Positions 48,649-55,585 of a stretch of DNA of 64,000 nt are shown in pieces. The stretch comes from Neomoorella sulfitireducens (lineage in GTDB: Bacteria > Bacillota > DSM-521 > Neomoorellales > Neomoorellaceae). A model generated the notes under the pieces. That model was not told the DNA's origin. It did not search any database and saw only the letters and a program-made list of their open reading frames with translations. The stretch's first letter is position 1, and each line of letters begins with the position of its first letter. The position numbers were made by a program, and so were the translations under genes. The stretch covers positions 62,001-126,000 of the forward strand of contig NZ_JANRHG010000003.1 of NCBI RefSeq assembly GCF_024733845.1, read 5' to 3'.

Positions 48649-49806
48649 CTATTTTTTTTGCCCGCTTCCTTGGAGCACTTCGTCGAAGCGGAGCATGGCC
48701 TCGCGTTCGACATTGGGCATTACGTGGTGGTAAACCCTGATGGTGAAGGCCACGTCGCTGTGGCCCAAACGCTGGCTCACCATCTTTATGTCTTCACCGC
48801 GCTTTATAAGCAGGGTTGCGTGGGTGTGCCTCAAGTCATGAAAGCGGATGTCCGGCAGCCCTGCTTTTTTTAGTATCGGCTTGAAATAGCGGTCCAGGTT
48901 GTCGGGGTTTAAAGGTGTACCCGTTTCGCTGGGGAATACCAGCCCCTGGTCCTGATACATCGGCCCCAGGCGAAGTTTATGCTGCATTTGCTGTATGCGG
49001 TGTTTTTTTAGTGCTTCAACGACGGATGACGGCAATGAAATTGTTCGTTTGGAGGTTTTAGTCTTCGGCGGAACGAATTTGAGCTTTCCTTTTGCCGCTT
49101 CAAGAGTTCGTTGAACTGTCAAAAGTCCGTTCTGAAGGTCAATATCCTCCCACCGTAAGCCCAACACTTCTCCTCTTCTCAAGCCGGTTCCCAGGACCGT
49201 GATGAACAGCGCCTCAAAACGGTTTCCTTTGGCTGCGTCTAAGAAACGTGCTACTTGCTCTTCCGTCAGCGGGGTAATTTCTGTGTCTTCCGGTGAAGGT
49301 GGCTGAACTTTATCCGCTGGATTTCGTGGAATCATGTCCAGGTTTACAGCAGTTTCCAGAGCCTTATGGAGAACGCTGTGAATATAGCGCACTGAGGCCT
49401 TGCTTAAACCGCCTTTTTCCCCGTCTGACCTGTTTTCCGCTAGTTTTTCAGTGTATAGACACTGAATATGATATGGTGTTAGTTTACTGAGAGGTATTTT
49501 CCCCAGCGTTGGATTGATGTGATTTCTGATTATGCCTTCATAACGATAGAAAGTTTTATCTCGAATGTTGGCGCGGTGCATTTGGAGCCACTGATTGAGA
49601 AATTTCTCTAAAGGCAAATCAGAAGGCTCAATGTGCGTTCCCTGGTCAATTTGAGTAAGTATGTCTCTAAGAACTTTTTCAGCGTCTTTTTTCGTTCCAT
49701 GAACGGTTCTGGACCCCTGACGCCGCTTGCCGGTCTTGGGGTCTCGCGGCAGTTCATACCTGATTCGCCAGGTATTTTTTCCTCTTTTTTCTATACTCCC
49801 TCCCAT
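48649..49806 (-). CDS. Tyrosine-type site-specific integrase
   Basis: A 385-residue phage/ICE-type integrase. An AP2-like arm-binding N terminus (SIEKRGKNTWRIRYELPRD), a SAM-like core-binding domain (about 60-160) and a catalytic domain (about 175-370) with the Arg in GTGLRRGEVLGLRW, HDLRHTHATLL and LGHSDVAFTIRVYHH (catalytic Tyr in VYHH). It is complete. The gene ends toward tRNA-Thr, the usual layout of an island integrated in a tRNA gene. The excisionase lies just upstream on the same strand. Confidence 0.94.
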   Translation of the reverse strand: MGGSIEKRGKNTWRIRYELPRDPKTGKRRQGSRTVHGTKKDAEKVLRDILTQIDQGTHIEPSDLPLEKFLNQWLQMHRANIRDKTFYRYEGIIRNHINPTLGKIPLSKLTPYHIQCLYTEKLAENRSDGEKGGLSKASVRYIHSVLHKALETAVNLDMIPRNPADKVQPPSPEDTEITPLTEEQVARFLDAAKGNRFEALFITVLGTGLRRGEVLGLRWEDIDLQNGLLTVQRTLEAAKGKLKFVPPKTKTSKRTISLPSSVVEALKKHRIQQMQHKLRLGPMYQDQGLVFPSETGTPLNPDNLDRYFKPILKKAGLPDIRFHDLRHTHATLLIKRGEDIKMVSQRLGHSDVAFTIRVYHHVMPNVEREAMLRFDEVLQGSGQKK

Positions 49807-49897
49807 TTTCTTGTTTACACTTACTCCCCTTCCCGGGGCTCCCCGGCCAAAACAATATATATTTCTTGTTGATCGGGGAGAATGCCTTCTATTTTTT

Positions 49898-50110
49898 CTA
49901 CTTTTTGAGGTTTTCCTCCAGCCAGAGCAAGAAAGCGTCTCTATGCACTCGAACAGTGCGACCTATCCGAAGCGCGGGAAAGTCCTTGCGTTTAGTTAGT
50001 TCGTAGGCGAGACTTTTTCCTATTCGCAAGTAACGGGCAACTTCTTGAACGGTTAATACTAACGGTAAATTTTCTGCCATAATGCTTTTTTGCTTTTTAA
50101 GTTCAAGCAC
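49898..50110 (-). CDS. Excisionase-like helix-turn-helix protein
   Basis: A 70-residue DNA-binding protein with the MerR-like excisionase fold: LTVQEVARYLRIGKSLAYELTKRKDFPALRIGRTVRV (quoted in part), a winged-helix for binding attachment-site DNA. With the integrase it should control excision of the island. I place the start at GTG 50110, about 10 nt after AAAGGAG; the GTG at 50119 touches the ribosome site. Confidence 0.85.
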   Translation of the reverse strand: MLELKKQKSIMAENLPLVLTVQEVARYLRIGKSLAYELTKRKDFPALRIGRTVRVHRDAFLLWLEENLKK

Positions 50111-50171
50111 GATGTTCACGCTCCTTTCCTCGTTATCCTATTAAGAAAAGAGTATCAAGTTGGTGTAAAAC

Positions 50172-50222
50172 TTTCATTTGAAACAAAAGAAAACGGAACT
50201 TTTAAGTATATTTCACTTGAAA
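50172..50222. promoter_or_regulatory. Twin operator-like palindromes TTTCAYTTGAAA
   Basis: TTTCATTTGAAA (50172-50183) and TTTCACTTGAAA (50211-50222) are almost identical 12-bp palindromes 39 bp apart, just upstream of the excisionase gene. They are likely binding sites of a repressor that controls excision, but no such repressor gene is in the window. Confidence 0.5.
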
Positions 50223-50767
50223 GCTTGACTTTTTAGAAATATTCTATCCCAGCACTTTTCGAGCGGCGTAGGGGGTTAAAAAAGTTAAAGCGCGGCCGAA
50301 AGATTGCAATCCGAAAAGGGCAAAAACCCTTCCACCTCTAAGCCTACCGGTACCTCGAAGCAGATTCCAATTATCAAGCAAATAACTGCACTTTTTTCAT
50401 TAATTCAGTTTATGCTGGGGGTCTCTATGGACGACCCGGGGAGAAATAATTACCATTAAAGGCTTCGCGCTTTGGTCGAAGGGAAAGAGTAGGTTCACAA
50501 CACCGCAAGACAAGCAAGAGTGAACTTTTCCAGGCCGCGAACTTAAAAGCGGCTTTTAAGAAGGTAGCGGAAGCTTCTGGCAGGCGTCTGACCTCTGACG
50601 AGATCGAAAAGATCGCCAGAGAGCACAAAGTGCCCTATCATCATGCCCACGCCGACCGAAGGTTACACATAAGCTGCTGTTGCCCAAAAATTAAACGTGA
50701 TATAATTAAAGTGAAATATCGACCAAGAACGATTTCCAATGGGCCGTGAAAGGGTGGTGAAGTCCGG
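50223..50767. other. Gene-poor, decayed spacer of the island
   Basis: No complete gene is visible. At 50287-50312 there is a 26-bp copy, with one mismatch, of part of the nuclease-like gene at 52500-52525. A frame open from 50450 to 50749 has no start codon and resembles nothing I know. The -10-like TATAAT at 50701 near the end may serve the next operon. Confidence 0.6.
50678..50706 (+). promoter_or_regulatory. Putative sigma-A promoter of the toxin-antitoxin operon
   Basis: A perfect TATAAT (50701-50706) lies 62 nt upstream of the antitoxin start. The -35 is weak: TGTTGC 17 bp upstream, or TTGCCC at a short 15-bp spacing. Confidence 0.5.
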
Positions 50768-51085
50768 ATGGAAAGTTTTAATTTTGAGCTTAATCAGGTG
50801 ATTGCCCGCACTCTGGCCGAAGGCGGTTTTGCTTCTGAGAAGGAGGCCACACGTGAGATTTCTTTAATGGTCGCCCTTGCAAAGATTAGTAGATATGAAC
50901 GCGAATGTGCAAAATTCAGGAAGAAATATGGCCTGACGTTCCAGGAATTTCAACGCAAGGTAAATAGTATTGTTGGAGCAGAAGTCTTTGAAGAAGAAAA
51001 CGACTTAATGGACTGGGAGTTTGCAGAAAATGCCCTCGCTTTGTGGCAAAAGCGATTAGAGGTTCTAAAAAATGCATATCGGTAA
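50768..51085 (+). CDS. Probable TumA-like antitoxin
   Basis: A 105-residue, mostly helical acidic protein (LAKISRYERECAKFRKKYGL; AEVFEEENDLMDWEFAENALALW, quoted in part), which overlaps the following TumE-family toxin gene by 14 bp. That arrangement and size fit the antitoxin of a type II pair. The sequence itself is not one I recognise strongly, so the call rests on context. The ATG follows GGTGGTG. Confidence 0.65.
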   Translation: MESFNFELNQVIARTLAEGGFASEKEATREISLMVALAKISRYERECAKFRKKYGLTFQEFQRKVNSIVGAEVFEEENDLMDWEFAENALALWQKRLEVLKNAYR

Positions 51086-51431
51086 TATATTGAAATCTTT
51101 TTCGGATATCATTGCCCACCTGGAAGTTCTACGTTTTGAAGTTGAGGGCAATGACAGCGCTCTGCAACTGGAAATTACCTTTAATGACGGTAGTAAACTG
51201 CATGTACGGGACTACATTTTTGATGCCCAAAAACGTAAATACGCCTATCACTGGCAGGACAAGAATGATAAACTACTAGTTCGATGGGACAATGCGCCGC
51301 ATTGGCCAGAAATAGAGACCTACCCACATCACAAGCATGTTTATAACGAAAAAAAAGTACTGGCCTCGTCTGAGACTGATTTAAAAGAAGTACTTGCCGC
51401 CATTCGGACCTGGATGAAAAATAACCCTTAA
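51072..51431 (+). CDS. tumE: TumE family toxin (DUF6516)
   Basis: A 119-residue protein with the block LLVRWDNAPHWPEIETYPHHKHV (quoted in part, about residues 74-96), which is the hallmark of the DUF6516/TumE toxin family; the HHKH stretch is probably catalytic or metal-binding. It is translated with the antitoxin in an overlapping pair. Such modules stabilise genomic islands or act in phage defence. Confidence 0.82.
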   Translation: MHIGNILKSFSDIIAHLEVLRFEVEGNDSALQLEITFNDGSKLHVRDYIFDAQKRKYAYHWQDKNDKLLVRWDNAPHWPEIETYPHHKHVYNEKKVLASSETDLKEVLAAIRTWMKNNP

Positions 51432-51547
51432 ACGTAGGCGTCGAAAGGGAGTTTTTGCGGGTGACAAAGGCTATGCTTGGCCGTCGGATCGATATTCGGC
51501 GATCATGACTTCCCATTTTTTTGCCGCTCGGCTTTGGTCATGAAAAA

Positions 51548-51573
51548 CCCCCTTTAGGTAAGGGGCTTTTTTT
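51548..51573 (+). terminator. Intrinsic terminator after tumE
   Basis: CCCCCTT pairs with AAGGGG around TAGGT and is followed by CTTTTTTT. It closes the toxin-antitoxin operon 115 nt after the toxin stop. Confidence 0.8.
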
Positions 51574-51618
51574 ATTGCCCAAAAACTAAGATCGTATCAG
51601 GAGGAGATGAAGTGAGTG

Positions 51619-52308
51619 ATGACTAAAAAACCGGCCGTTCCTCTCCAGCGCCGGCAGATGGAAGCTGCCCTGCAGTTGTACCAAAATTGCAAGGGATGGC
51701 AGGCGACGGATGAGGCGCTGGATTCCCTTGCCCGGTCTTTTCCGGACTTCGATTTCAAATCGATCCTGCTCAAAGCGGCAGCCGTCAACGCCCTCTACGG
51801 AACCCAGGTTTACGCCGTAGCAGAGGTGGCCGAACACTTATGCAGCGTCTTGGGAAATACCACGGTACCGGCTACTCCCGCCATCGTAGAGGAGCTGGCA
51901 AAGGTGAAGTTTGTCAGGGGAGCAAAGCACATAACATGGACGTTCCGGAGTTTTGCGTCCAAATTCGCTCACTTTTTTATTGATCCGGATCGATTCCCGA
52001 TTTACGACTCGTATGCGGTTAAGATGCTCACATACCATTTGAATGGGAAGGGCGGGGAAGGGCTTTCGTATGAGCAGTTTGGGGCGGGCTTTTCAGCGTT
52101 GAAGGATTCCCTGGATTTTCCCGTGACCACTCGGGAACTCGACCGGTACCTGTGGTTGGCAGGCCAATTGAGGGCATGGAAGGGCTTATTGCCCTGGAGA
52201 AGACCTTATACTGGAATTAATTCCGAATTGCGGCGCCTCTTCGAATCCCCCGCGGGGAAAGTCAAGGAGCTTATGAGAGCTGTCCTTGGAAGGGGTGAAA
52301 ATCCGTGA
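51619..52308 (+). CDS. Unrecognised island protein, paired with a nuclease-like gene
   Basis: A 229-residue soluble protein I do not recognise. It has no signal peptide or membrane segment. It is rich in aromatic residues in the middle (GAKHITWTFRSFASKFAHFFIDPDRFPIYDSYAVKML, quoted in part), a pattern reminiscent of helix-hairpin DNA-binding or glycosylase-like helices, but this is only an impression. The start is ATG 51619 (GTG 51616 possible) after AGGAGGAG. Its end overlaps the GTG of the DUF4365-like gene by 4 bp, so the two act together, probably in defence. Confidence 0.7.
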   Translation: MTKKPAVPLQRRQMEAALQLYQNCKGWQATDEALDSLARSFPDFDFKSILLKAAAVNALYGTQVYAVAEVAEHLCSVLGNTTVPATPAIVEELAKVKFVRGAKHITWTFRSFASKFAHFFIDPDRFPIYDSYAVKMLTYHLNGKGGEGLSYEQFGAGFSALKDSLDFPVTTRELDRYLWLAGQLRAWKGLLPWRRPYTGINSELRRLFESPAGKVKELMRAVLGRGENP

Positions 52309-52781
52309 GAAATACTGGACATGAAGGCCGCCCTTTTCGCAGCACCGCCTCATTCGGCAAACGGCAGGAATACGTTGTCATAGCCGAATTGCTCCGGCGA
52401 GGCTTTGACGTCTACCAGACGCTTGTGGACGACCAGGGTATCGACTGCATCATACGGCAGGAAAAGGAAGGCGAGCTACGGTATCTGGACGTCCAGATCA
52501 AAGCGCGGTCGAAAGATTGCAATCCCCGAAATGCCGGACGTTTTGCCGCCATGGATATTGTCAACCCCCGGCCCAACTACTTTTTCATTTTCTACTCCGA
52601 GCAAGCCAACACTTATTGGGTGGTTCCTTCGGAAGAGCTTGTCGGGCTTGCCCGCCGGAATAAGACCGGGCGAAACGCGGGACGGTACACTATCAACTTT
52701 TGCAACGTAAGGGCAGACGGCACGGTGGCGCCCCGCCCGAAGTTTGACCGGTATAGAAATAATTTCAGCCTATTGGAGTAG
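52305..52781 (+). CDS. DUF4365-type nuclease-like protein
   Basis: A 158-residue protein with a PD-(D/E)XK-like core: LLRRGFDVYQTLVDDQGIDCII (about 29-50), then LRYLDVQIKAR, giving the D ... D/Q-x-K pattern of metal-dependent nucleases; YFFIFYSEQANTYWVVPSEEL follows as in DUF4365. It starts GTG overlapping the previous stop. A partial copy of its middle (26 bp, one mismatch) occurs at 50287-50312. Probable restriction or defence nuclease. Confidence 0.7.
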   Translation: MRNTGHEGRPFRSTASFGKRQEYVVIAELLRRGFDVYQTLVDDQGIDCIIRQEKEGELRYLDVQIKARSKDCNPRNAGRFAAMDIVNPRPNYFFIFYSEQANTYWVVPSEELVGLARRNKTGRNAGRYTINFCNVRADGTVAPRPKFDRYRNNFSLLE

Positions 52782-52846
52782 CGTACAAAAAATTTTAGGT
52801 ATCATTTGCCCGTATTAAAGAGACAAAAATTGAAAGAGGTAACACA

Positions 52847-52892
52847 CCATAGAAATTATTTTCTATGGGTTCCCCTTAGGGAGATTTTTTAT
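52847..52892 (+). terminator. Hairpin plus intrinsic terminator after the nuclease-like gene
   Basis: A perfect hairpin (CCATAGAAA 52847-52855 with TTTCTATGG 52860-52868) is followed at once by TCCC/GGGA (52871-52882) and a run of T. The rest of 52893-53130 shows no gene; it holds one copy of an imperfect 39-bp repeat (52930-52968). Confidence 0.65.
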
Positions 52893-52929
52893 TTCCTTAT
52901 TATTTTCTAAGCTAGATTGATTAAATAAA

Positions 52930-52968
52930 AGCTATAGCGACTTATTCTATCAAACCGTAGAACTGACG
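52930..52968 (+). repeat. Imperfect direct repeat, copy 1 (copy 2 at 53614-53652)
   Basis: The two 39-bp stretches begin AGCTAT, share CTTATTCTATCAAA and end with AACTG-CG, differing at about eight positions. They flank the small gene at 53131 and the GTGTCACAC array. Confidence 0.55.
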
Positions 52969-53130
52969 TTCATTTTGACTGAGATCCGGCTGATTTGCGA
53001 AACGGATTGCATCGGAAATAGCTGTGCAAAGCACCATCGTTACTTGACACGCGCCGATGTTTCCCGTTCGGCTGATCTTGTAAGTAAGCAATTGGCAGGT
53101 ATAATTTAACTTAAGGCGAGGTGAAAAATC

Positions 53131-53322
53131 ATGGAGGCAATTCAAAAAGCATTAAGCCTGTGCCAGGGTCTTAAAGAGAGGTTTGTTAACCTTGAGGCCC
53201 GGCTGGGTGGAATTCGACTGCACCCGGTTCGCTGGCAGACCATCCAGGAAATGCTCACTGAAATCGATAGACAGCTGAGCATAATCGAAGAAACCGTAAG
53301 CAGAGGCTCAAGGCACTCCTAA
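53131..53322 (+). CDS. Small hypothetical protein (63 aa)
   Basis: A 63-residue helical protein, rich in Leu, Glu and Arg (IQKALSLCQGLKERFVNLEARL; EMLTEIDRQLSIIEETV, quoted in part), with a coiled-coil look. The ATG follows GGCGAGGTG. I do not recognise it. Its place between repeated elements in the island suggests an accessory role, but it could be a chance frame. Confidence 0.5.
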   Translation: MEAIQKALSLCQGLKERFVNLEARLGGIRLHPVRWQTIQEMLTEIDRQLSIIEETVSRGSRHS

Positions 53323-53350
53323 TCAGGAAAAATTTCCATCAAAAAACCGT

Positions 53351-53485
53351 GTGTCACAGAAAGGCCGGAGTTCCCTTACGGCGCAAAGGATAAAGACGTG
53401 TCACACTAATTTTGCAAAAGACAGTTGTTGTGTCACACAAGCGCCGAACAGCCTTTGAGAGCCAAGGGATCGGGCTGTGTCACAC
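53351..53485 (+). repeat. Four GTGTCACA(C) boxes with 47-32-47 spacing
   Basis: GTGTCACA starts at 53351, GTGTCACAC at 53398, 53430 and 53477. The third is a full palindrome, TTGTGTCACACAA (53428-53440). Start-to-start distances are 47, 32 and 47 bp. The DNA between them is unique and shows no gene, so they look like operators or iterons. The stretch 53486-53700 holds only copy 2 of the 39-bp repeat. Confidence 0.65.
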
Positions 53486-53613
53486 CGCATGAAAGCGCGT
53501 GCTTATCCATGAACGGGATTTCCCAGAACACCTGATAGAAAATATCTTCTAAGACGCCGCTTTGCAAATCAATTACCTCACCGTTATTTTATAAGCAATA
53601 TCGAGTAAATCTA

Positions 53614-53652
53614 AGCTATGACAACTTATTCTATCAAAACATAAAACTGGCG
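53614..53652 (+). repeat. Imperfect direct repeat, copy 2
   Basis: Partner of 52930-52968; about 80 percent identical by eye over 39 bp. Confidence 0.55.
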
Positions 53653-53716
53653 CTGGCAAAACGAAAATATCGTTGAATATCGGAATACTAATAAGTTACC
53701 CTAGGCGGCGTCGGCA

Positions 53717-53761
53717 CTCGCGCCGCTCGTGTGACTAGCCTCACGCAACGAGCGGCGCGAG
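53717..53761. repeat. Perfect 14-bp inverted repeat (strong hairpin)
   Basis: CTCGCGCCGCTCGT (53717-53730) is the exact reverse complement of ACGAGCGGCGCGAG (53748-53761); GTGA/TCAC inside extends the stem around a short loop. No T-run follows, so it is not a standard terminator. GC-rich in an AT-rich stretch, it lies 73 bp upstream of the next gene. Confidence 0.75.
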
Positions 53762-53833
53762 TTCTTGGGACGAAAAATGATACTCAGAAAGTAAAAGAAT
53801 TTGTCCTGAATTTTACCTTGTGGAGGAACGCTG

Positions 53834-54064
53834 ATGACTGACCGCAAGTTCGTAAATTGGGTGGAAATTGATATTAAAACCGGAAAGCCCTTGCCCAATA
53901 ACAGAAATTTGGTAGGTAAAACTTATCTCGATAGAGACGGCGGAATTATTGAGGTCGTAGGAGTATGCTCTCTTTTTCCCGAGACGCACGTGGTTGTCGA
54001 GAAAAAGGGGACTGGCGAACGCTGGAGCGTCGCTGTTGAAAGAATAATGGATTTAATTGATTAA
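53834..54064 (+). CDS. Small hypothetical protein (76 aa)
   Basis: A 76-residue protein starting ATG after TGGAGGAACG. It looks like a small beta-rich domain (FVNWVEIDIKTGKPLP; YLDRDGGIIEVVGVC; HVVVEKKGTGERWSVAVERIM). I do not recognise the family. A clear terminator (54075-54105) follows, so it is probably a separate single-gene unit just upstream of the BREX operon. Confidence 0.65.
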   Translation: MTDRKFVNWVEIDIKTGKPLPNNRNLVGKTYLDRDGGIIEVVGVCSLFPETHVVVEKKGTGERWSVAVERIMDLID

Positions 54065-54074
54065 CATCGTTTGA

Positions 54075-54105
54075 CACCGCCTGGGTTCAGGCGGCGTGAT
54101 TTTTT
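54075..54105 (+). terminator. Intrinsic terminator before the BREX operon
   Basis: CACCGCCTG pairs with CAGGCGGCGTG (small bulge) around GGTT and is followed by ATTTTTT. It isolates the BREX operon from upstream transcription. Confidence 0.75.
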
Positions 54106-54131
54106 CTTGACGCCAAACTCCATTTTTTTAC

Positions 54132-54160
54132 TTGCCAATACCACCAAAATCAGGTATAAT
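54132..54160 (+). promoter_or_regulatory. Sigma-A promoter of the BREX operon
   Basis: TTGCCA (54132-54137), a 17-bp spacer and a perfect TATAAT (54155-54160), with a start near 54167. The start falls inside the twin palindromes at 54165-54186. Confidence 0.85.
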
Positions 54161-54164
54161 AATT

Positions 54165-54186
54165 TTGCCGGCAAACTTGCCGGCAA
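54165..54186 (+). promoter_or_regulatory. Twin palindromic operator TTGCCGGCAA
   Basis: Two copies of the perfect 10-bp palindrome TTGCCGGCAA (54165-54174 and 54177-54186), one per helical turn, cover the transcription start. This layout fits a repressor that blocks the BREX promoter. No regulator gene lies in this part of the island. Confidence 0.7.
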
Positions 54187-54195
54187 AAAAGGACG

Positions 54196-55032
54196 GTGCA
54201 AAAATACATGAAGAATGACCCAATTTTAGCCGACATAAAACAGGATGCAGACTCATTACCTTACTCCCTTTGGGAGGAGATAGGCTTCCGTTTTGGTGAT
54301 AAAGGAACCCACACGAGCAGAACCATTATGCTGGAAGAGTTATCGTTATTACTTCATGAATGTGCAGAAGATGCGACGCGTGATGACTATGTAACGGCAA
54401 TTGTTGACTACAATTGCCTGGGCAAGCGGACAGCTGCGACCCGAAGACTTTCCGGTCAACGTATGAGGGAATTATACGGTCTCGATCCATCGCTGCCTAT
54501 ATTTAGGATTTTGCGTTATTGCTGGTACGCAGATGAGAAAGGTCGCCCACTTCTTGCCTTACTTACTGCTATGGCCCGGGATCCCCTTCTACGAGTTACA
54601 TCCCTCCCCATTCTCCGGATGCAACCAGGGGAAGAACTGGCCCGGCAACAGATGATAGATGTCCTTCGCGAAAGTACTAGGAACCGCCTAAATGACAGCA
54701 CGCTTGATAAGGTTGTGCGTAACGCTTCCTCCTCCTGGACCCAGTCAGGACACTTAAAAGGCCGTGTTCATAAGATTCGCCAAAAAGTTGAGCCTACACC
54801 TGTCGTCACCGCATATGCTCTTCTTTTGGGTTACCTACTTGGAGTTCGAGGTCATGGTTTATTCAAAACATTATGGACAAAGGTACTTGATACACCCCCA
54901 GAGGAACTTATTTCCTTGGCAATGGATGCGAAGCGCCTTGGTTTCTTGGATATAAGCTATTCCGGCGGTATGATCGAAGTTTCAGTTGACCGTATGTTAA
55001 CTGAGGATGAAAGGAGGTTGATCCGTGAGTAG
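54196..55032 (+). CDS. First gene of the BREX operon (BrxA position, unrecognised)
   Basis: A 278-residue soluble, helix-rich protein. It sits where type 1 BREX operons carry brxA, but it is longer than the roughly 200-residue BrxA and I do not see BrxA motifs by eye. Blocks such as RLSGQRMRELYGLDP and LLALLTAMARDPLLR, followed by a probable winged-helix end (LISLAMDAKRLGFLDI), suggest a DNA- or protein-binding role. It overlaps brxB by 8 bp. The start is GTG 54196 or ATG 54208. It may be a divergent BrxA, BrxE-like or a new subunit. Confidence 0.65.
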   Translation: MQKYMKNDPILADIKQDADSLPYSLWEEIGFRFGDKGTHTSRTIMLEELSLLLHECAEDATRDDYVTAIVDYNCLGKRTAATRRLSGQRMRELYGLDPSLPIFRILRYCWYADEKGRPLLALLTAMARDPLLRVTSLPILRMQPGEELARQQMIDVLRESTRNRLNDSTLDKVVRNASSSWTQSGHLKGRVHKIRQKVEPTPVVTAYALLLGYLLGVRGHGLFKTLWTKVLDTPPEELISLAMDAKRLGFLDISYSGGMIEVSVDRMLTEDERRLIRE

Positions 55033-55585
55033 AATTGAGGAGCTGGCAAACCGCTATCGTAACCATATTGCTGCGCCATGGCAGCGTAATCTGGCTGGTG
55101 AGCAAAGGATAATTTTTGTTGTCTATCCTAAAGCCGATGAGCGTAAACTCCGTGCTAGGTTAGAATTGTTCGAGATGGCGACCATTGAATCTGGACATAA
55201 ATGGAAATCCTTTGACTTTACCCAAACCTTCGCCCGCTGGATGAGCAGGTTAGAATACAAGGAAGTTTATTTCGAAGAGCCCGAAAATCTGGCGATACCC
55301 CTTGAGAGTGAATTCCCACATTTTGCAGCCAATGAACTCCGTAAAGTACTTACTGGTGAAGATGTTGACTCTGACACTGTGGTTGCTGTTTATGGCGTTG
55401 CCAGCCTGTACGGATTCACTAAAGTATCGGCGGTTCTGAAAGAAGTAGTAAGAGATATTCGTGGGCGATTGGTAGTCTTTTTTCCGGGCGAATTTGAAAA
55501 TAACAATTATCGTCTTCTCGATGCACGAGATGGTTGGAATTACCTGGCCATTCCCATCACTTTACATAATGGGGTGAGCGATTGA
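55025..55585 (+). CDS. brxB: BREX protein BrxB (DUF1788)
   Basis: A 186-residue protein with the family end RLVVFFPGEFENNNYRLLDARDGWNYLAIPI (quoted in part), the signature of DUF1788/BrxB. Its molecular role in BREX is not settled. It overlaps both neighbours (8 bp with the first gene, 4 bp with brxC), so the operon is tightly coupled. Confidence 0.9.
   Translation: MSRIEELANRYRNHIAAPWQRNLAGEQRIIFVVYPKADERKLRARLELFEMATIESGHKWKSFDFTQTFARWMSRLEYKEVYFEEPENLAIPLESEFPHFAANELRKVLTGEDVDSDTVVAVYGVASLYGFTKVSAVLKEVVRDIRGRLVVFFPGEFENNNYRLLDARDGWNYLAIPITLHNGVSD

Noticed and set aside
50450-50749. A 99-codon plus-strand frame ending at 50749
   Set aside because: It has no ATG, GTG or TTG start in frame and overlaps the probable promoter of the toxin-antitoxin operon; at most a gene remnant.
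52240-52262. TTCGAATCCC inside the gene at 51619 as a second attachment site matching the tRNA T-loop
   Set aside because: Only 10 bp match and the flanks differ from the tRNA 3' end; it lies within a coding region.
53351-53485. The GTGTCACAC boxes as a CRISPR array
   Set aside because: The repeats are only 8-9 bp, the spacing alternates between 47 and 32 bp, and no cas gene is near.
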